From Epiperipatus broadwayi (lineage: Eukaryota > Onychophora > Udeonychophora > Euonychophora > Peripatidae), in contig JAQFVV010006429.1 of the NCBI GenBank assembly GCA_028023455.1, forward strand, positions 310,001 to 374,000: DNA of 64,000 nucleotides, written 5' to 3'. Of the stretch, positions 12,727-25,960 are shown piece after piece. The notes beneath the pieces were generated by a model, which was not told where the DNA came from, made no database searches, and worked only from the letters and a program-made list of their open reading frames with translations. Every line of letters begins with the position of its first letter. The stretch's first letter is position 1. The translations under genes were made by a program, and so were the position numbers.

Positions 12727-13345
12727 TTGAATTAAATATTTTTATGGATTATTGTTATAATAAAGAATAGACATAATAAAATGATATCCATGAAATAGAG
12801 GTAAATTGAACTTTTGATATTGCCAGAAAACTATTAATTGCATGCCAATTCTTCTAAGACTAAATAACTTTGCTTCAGTAACCTGCAACAGATTTTTGTT
12901 GGAATTTATTGAAAAAAGGAGAGCCTCTTTAATTTCCAAACTCATGTTATTAAATGGATTTAAACCCAGAAAGTTATGTTATAGGTGTGAAAGTGTGAAT
13001 AATCATATTTTTTCTTGACATTTTGCAAATAATATTTTAAATTTCGGAGATGTGTATATACAGAATTAAATATATTTGAGGATTGTTGTTATAATAAAGA
13101 TTAGATATAATGATATTTTGTCCATACAAGAAGTGACAAGTTTAGATTTTTAAGTTGCCAGAAAAAAAATCATTTACTACTAATTGACAATTCACTTGAT
13201 GCTAAGCAACATTTATTAACCTATAGTCGATTTTCTGTTGAGGTTTATTGAAGAAAAAGAAAGTCCTCTTTTACTTTTGACCCAAATTGTTAAATAGGTT
13301 TAAACCCAGAAAAGTATTTTTATAGGTCTGAGCAGGCACAATATA
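12727..13345 (+). repeat. RptB: two tandem units of about 333 bp
   Basis: Two diverged tandem copies. The anchor word (AGAATAGACATAAT at about 12764, AGATTAGATATAAT at about 13097) recurs at about 333 bp. Both units also hold TTTAAACCCAGAAA and a TTGCCAGAAAA word. Further copies lie at 18.46-18.90 and 26.89-27.29 kb. The 67-codon minus frame at 12742-12945 lies inside unit 1, is not conserved in unit 2, and I regard it as chance. Confidence 0.8.
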
Positions 13346-14590
13346 AGTGATCGTTTAAGGATTACTCTGCATGTTAGTGCCCTGTGGGTGCTGTTTAGTC
13401 ATGAAGTAAATATAGATATTATTAACAGTCATTGAGTACCACACTAAATTTATATACATCTCTGTAAGTGTAAATATTATTGTCTGTGATTTTATTTAAA
13501 AAACTTCATTCATTAAATAAACAATTATTAAAAATAGTTATGATCAGCAATAATTGAGCTTTATACCAGTAGGGAATACCTTTGAATACAACTAATCAAC
13601 GCAACTTTCATTGAGATATATATAAAATAGATAAGAATAGATGTTTGAACTTACAACATGTTATATTGGTAAATCACTTTCACAAAATCAATACTAGTGA
13701 TTCCAACTAAATTTACCACTCAGAAATAATTTAATTTAAATACAAAGACATGGATTTTCAACATTTACATTGGTGCCATACTGAATAAATCAATTTCAAA
13801 TATTATAATTCCTCAATTTATGATAACATTCGGCATTTTTTTAGTGCTTAAACATTCTCTCTAATTAAAATTCTGTTTTTTTTTTCTTTTGATAAATACT
13901 GAGCAGTTAGTTAAATGTTAATGCTATCATTTGAAATACAAGCTGCTATATAAAATGGCACTGAGAACTTGATTTTTATAACTAGTAATCGTTTATTTAA
14001 TAACTACACTTAACTAACACATATATAGGCATAGAGTTAAAAAATAATTATTCAAGAATACATTCAATACTATCTAAGCATATAAAAATGAATAGATAAA
14101 AATCGCATATGGAATAAATTTTAATAAAGTAATTAGGTTATATTGTTTGTTTTTTTTAAAGTTTCAAAATAAAAATAGTCTTAACAATATATGATTAATT
14201 TTAGAACTTTCATAACTTATCAGCGTGAAGTGAAAACTTGCAGTGTTTGTCATCCAACTTATTTTTTTTTTAAATGTTGTATTTTTTAAAAAATAAAAGC
14301 ATACACATTTTTCATAAATGTTTACTTAATCCAGAGTTATGGCATTAAAATTGAGTTCTGTAATTTTCAAAAGAGTTCTATATAATTATGGGTGGACTGT
14401 TACACTTTAAATTAATTAGCAAAGCATATTTATGTGGCTACAGAAAGGAGCTTGCTATTAACTGAAAGGAGACCCTTTGATTCCACTTGGAGGCTTTAAA
14501 GGAACTGATCAGGGCAAATTCCTAATGTCCACTTCATATGTTCTTGTCATTGCAGCTGTTATTACTATGTAATTATTCATATAGTATACG
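13346..14590. other. A+T-rich intergenic DNA, nothing recognised
   Basis: No coding or repeat signal. The last 150 bp, immediately upstream of the LINE, are less A+T-rich and may belong to the LINE 5' region. Confidence 0.5.
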
Positions 14591-14593
14591 AAC

Positions 14594-17500
14594 ATGGATG
14601 GGTTGCTGACCAACATGCATTATTCATCGTGGGGGGTTTATTGGCTTTTTACCTCTGAGTTTAAGAATATTTTTTCAATATATGCAATCATGACAGACAA
14701 AAATAAATCATGGCCCTTATTCCCAGGAGGCTGTAAAGTCACCAACCAAGGCATCGGTTGGTGGCCGAAGGCGGAGGGTGCTAAGAATCCCCTGATTGCG
14801 GACCCAGGCTGCCATTTGATGATGACTTTTTATTTAGGTACTTACAACTGCAGATCACTTTCAAGTGAAGGAAGATTGCAAAAATTAGAAGAAAAACTGT
14901 CTTATATTAAATGGGACATTATTGGACTTTATGAAGTTAGAAGAAAAGGTGAAGAAACAATTGATTTAAAAAATGGACATATACTCTAGTATAAAGGCAC
15001 ATATATTGGAAATACAAGTGGAGTAGGATTCACTATAAATAAAAAATGGAAGAATAACATTGTGGAGATTGATGGTGTATCAGACAGAGTGGCAAGATTA
15101 GTTTTACAACTTAATAGCAGATACCAAATGCAGATAATTCAGGTTTATGCCCCAACAAGTTCTCATAGTGATGAAGTTATAGAAGATTTTTATATGGATG
15201 TACAAAAGGCTTTTGATCAGAGTAAATAACATTTTAAAATTGTTATGGGAGACTTTAATGCTAGAATTGGTAAACCAATGAAAGATGAAAATGCTGTAGG
15301 TAATTTTGGTTATGGTAATAGAAATGAGAGAGGACATAGACTTGTGGAGTTTGCAGAAAAAGAAAAACTTTATATTATGAATTCTTTTTTTGAGAAAAAT
15401 GTTAAAAGGAAATGGACATGGAAGCATCCAAATGAAGGTACAGCAGAATTGGATTATATTTTGACTAACTGAAAATACATATTTCAAGATTGTAATGTTC
15501 TTAATAAATTTAATGCAGTAAGTCATCATCCATTAATAAGGTATAATATACATGTTAATGCAAAACTAGAGAGACAAAAATTATTAAGAAAAACAATATT
15601 CACAGTTGATATTCCCAATCTTCAGAAACATTCTAATGAATTTAAATTAGAACTTACAAATCAAGTTCAAGTATTAGTAGATTTTGAACATGGATTCAGA
15701 TTTGAATGACATTAATAGGAAAATAAGCGATACACTTTTTAAAACTGCGACAAAGATAGCTGGTAGAAAAAAGGAGCAATTGACCAATAAAATTTCTACT
15801 GAGACTAGAGAATTTATGAAGAAAAGAAGAAATATGAGGATATAGAACAATGATGCAATAAAAAAGATTGAATATCTCGAATTTTGTAAAATGGTACGGA
15901 AAAGAGTTGAAAATGATATAAGAAAGTATAATTGTAAACTAGCAAGGAAAGCTGTAAAAGAGAATAAAAGTCTAAAGAGTGTAAAACAACATTTTGGTAT
16001 TGGTAGGAAATTTATATCTGCAATAAGAAAAAAAAGATGGCATTATTACTAAAAAGAGAGTGACATCATAAAATGTGTAGAAGACTTCTATCAAGAATTA
16101 TATAGTAATAAAAAACAAGTGCCTCCTATACATATTATATCTTCCAAATTGCCCAGAATTTTGAATGAGGAAGTGAGACATGCAATTAAATTTATGAAGA
16201 AAGGGAAGGCTCCAGGTAATGATGGAATTGTAATTGATATATTAAAAGAGGCAGGTGAAGAAATAGAAAATTTTTTAGCAAAGTTATATACCAAATGTCT
16301 AAATGATAAAGATGTACCAGATGATTGGAAAAATGCCATATTAATATTAATATTTAAAAAAGGTGATAAATAAGACATTAGAAATTACAGACCTATCAGT
16401 CTTTTATCAGTTTTATACAAAATTTTTACTAAGATAATTACAACTCGTAAACAGAAAACACTGGATTTTCACCAACCAAGAGAACAAGCTGGATTTAAAA
16501 GTGGTTTTAGTACAGTAGATCATATCCAGGTATTGAGAGAAATTATAGAAAGGACAAATGAATATGAGTTGCCATTATGCTTAGGATTTGTAGACTATGA
16601 AAAGGCATTTGATTCTATAAACATTTCTTCAGTGATTAAAGCATTGGATCATCAAGGTGTAGATCCAGGATATTGTCATATTTTGAAGAATATTTATAAA
16701 AATGCAACAGCAACAATTAGATTACATAATGATAGTAAGAAAATCAATATTAAAAAGGGTGTAAGACAGGGTGACTCCATATCTCCAAAACTTTTTACAG
16801 CAGTCCTGCAAGAAGTATTTTGTTGATTAAAATGGGAAGCTAAAGGATTGAAAGTAAATGGAGATTATTTAAGTCATTTAGATTTTGCAGATGTTGTAGT
16901 TGTTTTTGCAAATAATGCTTTAGAGTTACAGGAAATGTTGCAGGAGTTATCAGACGAAAGCAGGAATGTAGGACTAAAGATAAATGTTAAAAAGACTAAA
17001 GTAATGTTTAATAGATTTTCTCAAAATATGAAAATAAAGGATGATTATGATGAGTTAGAAGAAGTTAACAGTTACAAATACCTTGGACAGATTATTAATA
17101 CAGATGGAAATATAATGGATGAAATTAATCATTGAATTAAACTTGCTTGAAGTGCTTTTGATAAAAATAACTTGATACTAAAAGGAAATATGCCTATGTG
17201 TTTGAAAAGGAAGGTTTTTAATAAATGTGTTTTGCCAGTTCTTACTTATGGATCTGAGACTTGGACACTTAATAGAAGAGCAATACAGAGACTTCAAACC
17301 ACTCAAAAAAGTACGGAGAGATGCATGTTGGGAATAACAAAAAGAGATCGAAAACGCAATGTATGGGTAAGAGAACAAACAGGTGTTACTGACATCATTG
17401 AAAAAATTAAAAGACTGAAGTGGAGTTGGTCTGGACATATTGTTAGAAGAGATGATAACAGATGGACAATTGAAATTTTAAACTGGATTCCAAGAGATTG

Positions 17501-17665
17501 TAGAAGACACAGAAAGAGACCACATGTTAGATGGGTGGATGAAATAAGAAAGTATGCAGGGGTGATGTGGAGAAGAGAAGCTAAAGATAGGAAAAGATGG
17601 ATTGAACTTGAAGAGACCTTCATCCTGCAGTGGATTGATAATGGTTGATGATGATGATGATTTAT
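14594..17665 (+). mobile_element. RTE-clade non-LTR retrotransposon, near full length, inactive
   Basis: A LINE encoding one endonuclease/reverse transcriptase polyprotein, now broken. The endonuclease begins near 14834 (GTYNCRSL), with MGDFNARIG at 15245 and DYIL near 15457, in one frame interrupted by stops at 14987, about 15226 and about 15470. A frameshift near 15.7 kb moves the rest to another frame. Reverse transcriptase motifs follow: GKAPGNDG (about 16203), RNYRPISLL (16381), VDYEKAFDS (about 16590), GVRQGDSISP (about 16757) and FADV (16884). The C-terminal part has LTYGSETW and HVRWVDEI, typical of RTE. The usual FADD has lost its second aspartate. The 3' end runs into TGATGATGATGATG, a short repeat tail like those of RTE. 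An endonuclease position normally SDH reads SHH. About eight stops are visible overall. Confidence 0.93.
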
Positions 17666-17775
17666 GTAGCTGTATTAACAAATAATTTTTGTATTCCATA
17701 AAACAAATGTTCTGTTTCTAGCAGGGATGATTAATATTTTATAAATTCCAACAATATATATTTTTTTCAAATAGT

Positions 17776-17779
17776 GAAA

Positions 17780-17817
<38 letters not shown>

Positions 17818-17862
17818 TTTCATATAGATCGGATCTCATATATATATATATATATATATATA

Positions 17863-17897
<35 letters not shown>

Positions 17898-17900
17898 CAA
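17776..17900. repeat. (TA)n arrays with mirrored flanks
   Basis: TGAAAATTG, then (TA)n, then CAATTTTCA form a palindrome (about 17775-17822), followed by a second (TA)n pair around GATCGGATCTCA. The flank, not just the TA core, is inverted. Confidence 0.8.
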
Positions 17901-18462
17901 TGTTAAAATATACAGAGTAAAATGTTATTTCCATTCTTTCCAATAATTAGAACTACGCTGATTTTTTTTAATTTCCTAGTGTTCAGCACTAATAAAAGAA
18001 TGTCACACCTCCTTCATTTAATCTCTTTTTTATATTTTTTTACATTTTTTTTAAATTAAAATATGCAATACATTAATAATTAAAAACTACAAAAAAAATT
18101 AGTTGTTTTTTTTAATTACTTATACTAACCATATTTGTAGATCTGTTGTTAAATATCTACAAATCTAACAAAATTATGTTTTAAAAAAAAAGTATTTCAA
18201 ACTCTTTTGCTTAAACAATCTTACATGGATTAAATTATTCTATTAAAATTTATTTTATTTTATAAATGTTATGTTTTTATTTATCTTTATTTGTTTATTG
18301 AATCCAAATAAGATGCTTTTCCATATCTGCCCCATTTACCCACATGCATTCTACATTCAAAAAAAAAAAAAAAAAAAACACGATTTAAAATTTTAAAAAA
18401 ATTTAAATAATTTTCATCACTCAACACATGTTTACTATATCAACTAGGTATGCTGGGTGAAC
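17901..18462. other. A+T-rich intergenic DNA
   Basis: Includes a run of about 20 A near 18360; nothing else recognised. Confidence 0.6.
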
Positions 18463-18905
18463 ACTATAATAATAAAGAATAGACATGATATGATTAAATA
18501 TATGTAAATAGAGATAGATTTATCTTTTGATATTGCCAAGATATTATTAATTACTATAAACTGACAATCCTGAGGGTAAACATCTTTTTCCATTAACCTG
18601 TAATATTTTTTCTTGGGGTTTATTGAAGAAAAAGGAGGTGCTCTTCTACTCTAGGCCCATGTTATTAAATGAAGTTAAACCCAGAAAGTTTGTTTTTGTA
18701 GGTGTGAGAATGTGATATATAACATTTTTCTTGATATTCTGTAATTAATATTTGAAACTTCTCCAGAGAATTGTATATATTGAATTAAATATTTTCATGG
18801 ATTTTTATTAAAATAAATAATAGACATAATGAAATTATGTTTTTGTGAACAGTGATAAGTTTAGTTCTTGATGTTGACAGAAAACTATCAATAATACGGG
18901 GTGAT
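18463..18905 (+). repeat. RptB copy: one full unit and a partial second
   Basis: Matches the 12.7-13.3 kb units (AATAAAGAATAGACAT, TTAAACCCAGAAAGTT, GTTATTAAATG). The anchor TAGACAT recurs at about 341 bp (18480 and 18821), so this is also a tandem fragment. It is non-coding. Confidence 0.8.
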
Positions 18906-20270
18906 TTGAATGTGTGCTGTACATATTGGACAGTTGCAGTATTATATGAGCATTATTTTCCATGATTTTAAAAGCATTAAACATAGCATTTGACTATTAT
19001 TGTTATTTAAGTATATAAATGTGTATTTAACTATCACACACATTTAAATATATATTTTATATGCAGATTAAAAAAAAAAGAAAATGTTTTACAGGTCTGC
19101 AGACAACAGCTATGAAATTTAGATAAAATCATATATTCACTGGGCAGGAATAGTGCATTTAGCCACTTATCTTTATATCTACTGATATGTAATACACATT
19201 TTTACGCTGATAGTTAGATTAATAATTTCAACGTTGATATAAATTATTTGGTACATTGTAAATAATTGAAGAATTGCAGACTGTAGCTTCTCTTGCCACT
19301 CAATTTAGTTGTGAACATACAGCCTTCACACATCCTCTCATCTAACTGTAGACTTGGAACCAACATAAATACTATTGTTTTAAATTCAATTATCATTTTA
19401 TTAATTAATTGACTGGGAGTGGTTTTTATTTTTTTAATGATACCTTATTGTCAATTTCCGAATAAGCTCTTTATCATTTAACTGCTACATATAAGCTCAT
19501 TGTGGTTTAGTCTTACAGACAATTATTTAAGTTTTATATTTTTCCTTTAAACATAACCATCCTTTTTATTACAAACTTTAAATTTTATCAAATATACTAT
19601 AGAAAAATTATTTTGAGATAACACTATTTAGCCTACTATGCATGTTGTAATATATTTCTATTTTTACTATAAATTGAAAGTTTTTTTTCACAATTTTACT
19701 TATAAACTACTGTAAATGTTACATAATTATAAATATTATTTTTTTATTATCATTATAATGCATTATTCAATGTTTGATATTTAACTTCGAGATTAATAAA
19801 ATAAATAACCGTTCATGCATTTTTCTTTTCTAAATTTTATTTTTAAACAAACAATTCATTTCTGAGACGTCTCCTTTAGTATTTTTCTTAATAGCAAATT
19901 AAGGACAATAAATTACTTACTTGTCTAAGCAAATTTTTGATATACTTTATTCAATAATTTTTATTTTGCATTTAATGGGATTTTAGAAAAAAAATATTTA
20001 TTTGGCATAAAAAACTAATTATATACATATGGCATTATCCATGTTATCAATATATATATAATCAAAATAATCTAAATTAAACTCTACAGTATTCAATATA
20101 CTAATACAAAACAAATCTATAGTAGCTGCATCCAGCTTACTGCAGTGTATCCTATTCTAAGCAGCATACATTGTCGAAAGCTGCATCCAGCGATTATTGA
20201 TTTCTTTAGATTGCTATATTAAATATTGTAGGTGTATTCCAGTGTATTTCGATTATTATATATGTTTAGC
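18906..20270. other. A+T-rich intergenic DNA, nothing recognised
   Basis: No coding frame, RNA gene or repeat seen. Confidence 0.6.
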
Positions 20271-20271
20271 T

Positions 20272-20337
<66 letters not shown>
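20271..20337. repeat. Compound (TA)n(TG)n microsatellite
   Basis: About 10 TA units followed by about 22 TG units. It explains the YIYIYVCVCVCV frame through it. Confidence 0.95.
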
Positions 20338-20340
<3 letters not shown>

Positions 20341-21985
20341 ACAAAGGGAGTAAACCACCCTACCCCAGGCTGTGAATTAAAGCCACTCTAAATGTTAAAC
20401 TAAAGTTCAACAATAAAATGAATTCACCTATTCTTGGAAGCTCAGACATTTATAAGCATACCTTTATCAACATTTTTGGTAATCCACAATAAAATTAATT
20501 TATCAGTCACATGGAATGTGGAACTTTATGGTTATTAAATTCACAACCAATTATAGAAATCTGGAGGCAGCATTTCATTTTTAACATCTTGATTGTAATA
20601 TGTCTAATACACCATTTTTTATCTGGCTGATAAATTAATTTCTCTTTAAATTATCCAATAATGTTATCAAAGATATACTTATAAACTTCAGAGCTCCATG
20701 AGTGGTCAGACTTATACTATTCGATTTTTTGTTTAATATATAAAGTGCTTTTAATTCATGGCTGAGGGGAAGGTGATTTGCTAATTTTGTTTACATATAC
20801 ATTGAGTTATGTTTAATTTAAAGTTTGTACATATATAAAAGATTATACAAATTATATACAATTTGTACTATTTATTTCCTGAAACTATCTATTGACATAT
20901 TAGCAATAGATACCCTGTATCTTAGTTTTATTCCTGGTAAAATTTTACTTTATTCCTATAGTAATATTTTAGAATATTTTATACCTTCATTTTTGTCATT
21001 TAATATAAGCTTTAAAAATCATGATAGTTTCCAGATCGCATCACTAAAGAATTTATGCTTTCTTATTCAAAATTTCCAACCTAGTTTTAAGATTATGGCT
21101 TTTGTGGGAGCTTTGGCTCTTGAAACAGTGCGACTGGACCTCGGGATATAATATCCATTCCTTTCAGCTGTTATCACTTATTTCAGTGTTATGTTATCAA
21201 GCTATCAGCCCAAACTCAATAATATATAAATGTTTTCAATTTAAACCAACTTGGTTATATAATTATATAGATCTGGATCCAATTCAGTTTCTATATATCA
21301 TGGTGTCTTTAGTTTTTAATAACTAAATTTATTTCTATCCTATGGTCCAGAATATAATATAAATCAATAAATTATCGCATCCCTTATCACATTTTCTGAT
21401 TACATATTTATAATGTTGTAGTATACTTTAACACCTTCTTTTTGCCACTTAACATAGAAGTAAAAGATAGGAGCTAGAAGGAATGTACATTACAAATACC
21501 TATTTATACAGTTTCAAGATTTGAATCCCATCACTGATAAAAGTTATAAACTTGGAATTAGTCTGGGAATTTTCAAGAAGAAATCACAGGACAGGAAATT
21601 ATTGAGCACAGATATGAAGCAATTATTATTGCTTTTGAAGCTTACATGAAGTGGCAGAAGAAGTGTGGAAAGGTATTCTACTGAAGCAGCAATACGTCAG
21701 CAGAAGACATGTAATAGATCAGGAGATGTATTTATTATTGATGAATATTTTTATACATTTTAATGTTTGTGGAGTAACTACAAAAGCAATAATTAATCAT
21801 TTTCTTTGGTCAAGAATCTATAATTAGTATTTTAATTAACTTACTTTTCATGTAAAAATTGAAGTAATCTTTATTTCTTCACTGACAGTTATAATTTCTT
21901 TATACATTAGAAAAAACTTAAAGTAGACATTACAAATTATATTATAGATGTATAAGCATAAATATATATGTATGCATGTACGTAC
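20338..21985. other. Intergenic DNA; possible SINE-like patch near 21.45-21.54 kb
   Basis: No convincing coding sequence; the 108-codon frame at 20825 is hydrophobic low complexity. GATTTGAATCCCA near 21520 resembles a pol III B box, but I cannot place a convincing A box, so I do not call a SINE. Confidence 0.4.
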
Positions 21986-22222
<237 letters not shown>

Positions 22223-23285
22223 TCGAATGTGAACAAGTAGACTACTAATATACTAAACGAAACACACTATTTTACAATTAAATCACTAACTAAAATCAAA
22301 TTACAAATCCCTTTAAAAAAGCATATTTCTCAAGTGCAAAGTAATATAAGACAAAAAATTATAACTAGTTTATCTTTCCATAATTCCAAATCTCATTCTG
22401 ATTACTTTTAATATAAAATGAAGCTCTAAATAAGTTAGTATGTTTTAAAATCATAAATCTTTATGGTACTTACATGTGGTGAAAAACACCAGCATAAACA
22501 ATTGTGTAAATGAAGACTGAATCAAACACAATTACAATCTTTTATAATGGAAAATAATATTTAAGTGAATATTAGATAATAACCTGACCAGGAGAATGTT
22601 GTTAACCAAAATGTTGAATTTGCTGTTAATTTTATGATTTTAAGTATGATATGATGTCATAAAAATGTACTGGAATAATCAATCAATCATCAGATGAAAC
22701 TAAGATACACACATAATTTACTGTCCAATTTCACTTCCTGCTAAGTGAAATTTTTAAATGATGTTTTTATCCCATGAAATGATTAAAATTTGGAAATTGT
22801 GTGCTACAGAGAACAATGCAGCAATCACTACTGAAATAACTATCTGCAATATGTTTGTGCATGTAGCATGTCATCCCAAGAAAAATGCAAAATCCTACAA
22901 AGGTGACAACTTTGTTTGCTGCCAGATATGAACATTTTTTGTATAAATTATAAATACTCTTTTGTTTGCATACTGCAGGACATAAAAACATCAGTCTGCC
23001 TGAGTGATTATAAAAAAAAAATATTTTTTTCTTTTTTTATTGGAATAAATGTATATTGCAAAAAGTTTAATTGCTGCAACATCATTTTTTGCATATAAAA
23101 TATAAATACCTATCCATTTATTTCCAGTATATAAAGTTGTAGGTCACCATTTTCTACAAAATGAGTTAATTCTTATTATTATTGAAAATAACTCAATTTA
23201 ATGCAAAACATACATATTTGTTTATTTTCACAAAATAAAGTTATAGGTTACCCCTTTGTATTAAAATATGACTTTTTTCTACAGT
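22223..23285. other. A+T-rich intergenic DNA, nothing recognised
   Basis: No coding or repeat signal recognised. Confidence 0.55.
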
Positions 23286-23515
23286 ACAGGCTTTTTCCAT
23301 ACCTGCACATCTATGTGTAATATATAGAAGGTTTAAACTCAGACTTTCACACAACCCTCAAACATCCATGATATCTCATACCACTGATATGCTTGATCAC
23401 ACATACGTCAAAAAGATAAATAATCACCAATATCTTTATTTCATGCTAAACCAGCACTTGTCAGTTTGTCCAGTTTATCTTCTCCACACATATATGCAAT
23501 CAATGTTTACTGGTC
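23286..23515 (-). repeat. R1 repeat, diverged partial copy
   Basis: Same orientation as the 8.4-kb copy: CAGACTTTCACA, AAAAGATAAATAATCACCAA, TTTCATGCTAAACCAGCA and CACACATATATG occur in the same order. It ends where the R1 body would continue, so it is truncated. Confidence 0.8.
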
Positions 23516-23994
23516 ATAATTTATAAAAATGATGAATTGTTTGTCAGAAGTTATCATGCTGATGTTATTTTATGAGATCACAAGATTAGAAAATGAATCA
23601 CCAGACTAACAAGTATGTAAAATCTCACTGCATATCTAATACAGAAGTACCATCTTTATTAAGAGAGATTTTTTATATTTTTTATTTTTCTACCCATTTT
23701 TTCAAAGGTCTCTCTAAATCTTTCTTTCATAAGATATTTATGTTACACTATATTTTTACGAACTTCAATTTTTTTTCTTTAAACTCAAACTACTTTATCA
23801 TATAAGTAATTTTTTACAATAACAAGGAATAATATAACAATTCTAGGAATAATATTTATTAAGAATTTTTAACTCATTTGCAGTTAAATTAATCTTATCA
23901 ATATTATTCTTAATATTTTAATCTATATAACTACTTTATTCAAGAAGTATAATAATCACTGTTTCCTATTGCATTTCCCAGTGTATACCATAAA
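23516..23994. other. A+T-rich intergenic DNA, nothing recognised
   Basis: No coding frame or repeat recognised. Confidence 0.55.
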
Positions 23995-24202
23995 ATATTC
24001 AATTGTTCAAACACTTTACTATTTTTACAATGCTTTATTATCCACTCTTTTCTGCAGTTAACAATTTCAGTTGAACCAGCAATCTTCTTCAGACTGTTAT
24101 GTTCTGAAGAAAATTGCTGGGGCAATCAATATTGTTAACTGGAGGAAAGGGTGGATAATAAAGCATTGTAAAAGTAGGAAAGTGTTTGGTCAATTGAATA
24201 TT
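23995..24202. mobile_element. Fold-back of about 100-bp arms with a 10-bp loop
   Basis: The left arm (23995-24092) pairs with the right arm (24103-24202) almost end to end. Shared blocks are AATATTCAATTG, ACAATGCTTTATTATCCA and AGCAAT(C/T)TTCTTCAGA. The loop at 24093-24102 is about 10 nt. It lies about 450 bp upstream of a Penelope-like fragment, so it may be a terminal structure of such an element, but that is inference. Not coding. Confidence 0.8.
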
Positions 24203-24654
24203 ACACAATTATGTTATTACTAAAACTAATTTTATCATTTTTTAACAAAGATTTTAATTTTCATCCATACTTTATACAATAAAATTGCAAGCTAATATTT
24301 TTAAATTGACTCATAAAATGATTCACATTAAATCATTCAAATTTCTTATTTTATATAACCTAATTTATTTATTAGAAGTGATAATTGTTTGCTTGCAATG
24401 GAAAATAATAAACTGAAAAAATTATTAAATACATTTAATAATTATTATGGTTCTTTAAAATATATTTTGGAAATAGGATGATATTTTCAATTTATTATTG
24501 ATAACAGATTTAAAAAATAATTCTTTGGTATGAAGTCATTATGCAAAACATATTTATAATCTATTATGAGATCTGATAGTTATCAGCATGTTAGTGAAAA
24601 TAGCTGCCTTAAAAAGTTTTATTATAGAAATGATAAATTAAATAATTTTGAATA

Positions 24655-24918
24655 TATAGTTTCCTTTCAAAAAGAGAATTTGATAATGATTATATTAATA
24701 GAGAATATCTTGAAAAATTGATTACTATTTTTAATAAAAATTGTAATAATGATAATAATTCAAAAGCAAAATATAATTTTCTTTCACTTTTAAAATTGCC
24801 TTCTTCTAGGGTTCTAAGGCAGAATCATTATAAGTTTGGTAATATATGGGTAGCATTTAGAAAGAGTATTATTCTCAGTAATTTATTGAATAATATAAAA
24901 AAATTAATAGGAATATAA
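24655..24918 (+). pseudogene. Penelope-like element, linker region before GIY-YIG
   Basis: An open frame continuing upstream of the ATG at 24718 reads FDNDYINREYLEKL, then LLKLPSSRVLRQN, then KFGNIWVAFRKS and LLNNIKKL, with a stop at 24916-24918. This order (YxxKL, LPxSRxLRQ, VAFRKS, LxxLLxNxK) is the segment between the reverse transcriptase and the GIY-YIG endonuclease in Penelope-like retroelements. Neither catalytic domain remains intact here. It is opposite in orientation to the fragments at 25.3-26.5 kb. Confidence 0.7.
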
Positions 24919-25345
24919 TTCTTGGAATTGTTTACATTAGGCTTTGTTTTTGAAAAAAAATTTATATTAAATCAAAATTGTTTGAGCTTTAAGAAATGAT
25001 GAATCATAAAATAGAATAAAAAATAAATATCTTAGTTATAAAAGAAATACAGAACTATAAGATATTAAAAATAAAAATTGGAATTATGGAAAGGTTGATT
25101 AGTATATATTTGTCTCGTGTTACAATTGTTTGCTTTGGCAAGAACATATTGGTATTGAGTTTGTAATTTAATTTTGGATAATGATTTAAATATGGATTAG
25201 TGTACATTGTTATATATAATTAAAAAATTATCCAAAATCCAAAATTCAAACAGACCAGCCAAGAAATAATAATAAAATACATCCAACGGTTTCACTGCTA
25301 CAAGCAGATTTCTTAAAGTACAAAAACTACACCATATATATAATA
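24919..25345. other. Flank of Penelope-like fragments
   Basis: Mostly uncharacterised A+T-rich DNA. CAACGGTTTCACTGCTACAA near 25283 sits just beyond the end of the minus-strand fragment and is probably part of its 3' untranslated region. Confidence 0.4.
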
Positions 25346-25792
25346 TTAAACATTACCCACAAATCCATTTACTTCCCATCTACCCTTAATATTAAAATAA
25401 CTCTTAAATAAGTTAATTGCTTCAGAATAATATATGTTCAATAACAAAGATTCTTTAATCCTTCTTTTGATTTCATTTTTTTCAAAGATGACAACCTTAA
25501 CTTCATCATAATTAATAGTGTGGCCTGTATCTTTTTCATGGACATACAAAGCAGAACTAAGATATCTATTTCTAACTCTACTTTTATGAACCTTTATTCT
25601 TTAATTTAGATTCAAACTACTCTGACCTATGTAAACCTTCTTACAAAAACAAGGAATAAAATATACTACACCAGGAATAGTTCTCCTATCAAAAATTTCC
25701 TTCGTATTATTTAATAAATGATTCAAAGTAATATCCCTTTTCCAAGTAATTTTCTTATTTCCAAACAAATTGCTATTTTGTATTTGGGGCAA
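25346..25792 (-). pseudogene. Penelope-like element GIY-YIG endonuclease domain, one stop
   Basis: On the minus strand a single frame covers about 148 codons with one in-frame TAA (25601-25603). Upstream are LNHLLNNTKE and the GIY-YIG core: GVVYFIPC, then VYIGQSSLNLN. After the stop come RIKVHKSRVRNRYLSSALY, HEKDTGHTINYDEVKVVIFE, and KRRIKESLLL, which holds the likely catalytic glutamate. Such domains nick target DNA for Penelope-like reverse transcriptases. The reverse transcriptase itself is missing. Confidence 0.85.
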
Positions 25793-25840
25793 TTTTTCAT
25801 TATATATTGACTAGTTTAGCTTTATGTTTGTAATATTTGC

Positions 25841-25844
<4 letters not shown>

Positions 25845-25876
<32 letters not shown>

Positions 25877-25895
25877 AATATATATATATATACAT

Positions 25896-25934
<39 letters not shown>

Positions 25935-25935
25935 A
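25845..25935. repeat. (TA)n arrays
   Basis: Several (TA)n blocks separated by TGCAAA and CATAGA words; the left flank TTTGCA is mirrored as TGCAAA across the first block. Confidence 0.85.
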
Positions 25936-25960
25936 AAACTGCCTAACACTATACTAGCAA

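Noticed and set aside
15104-17699. Minus-strand frames of 73-141 codons across the LINE
   Set aside because: They are antisense shadows of the endonuclease and reverse transcriptase coding strand.
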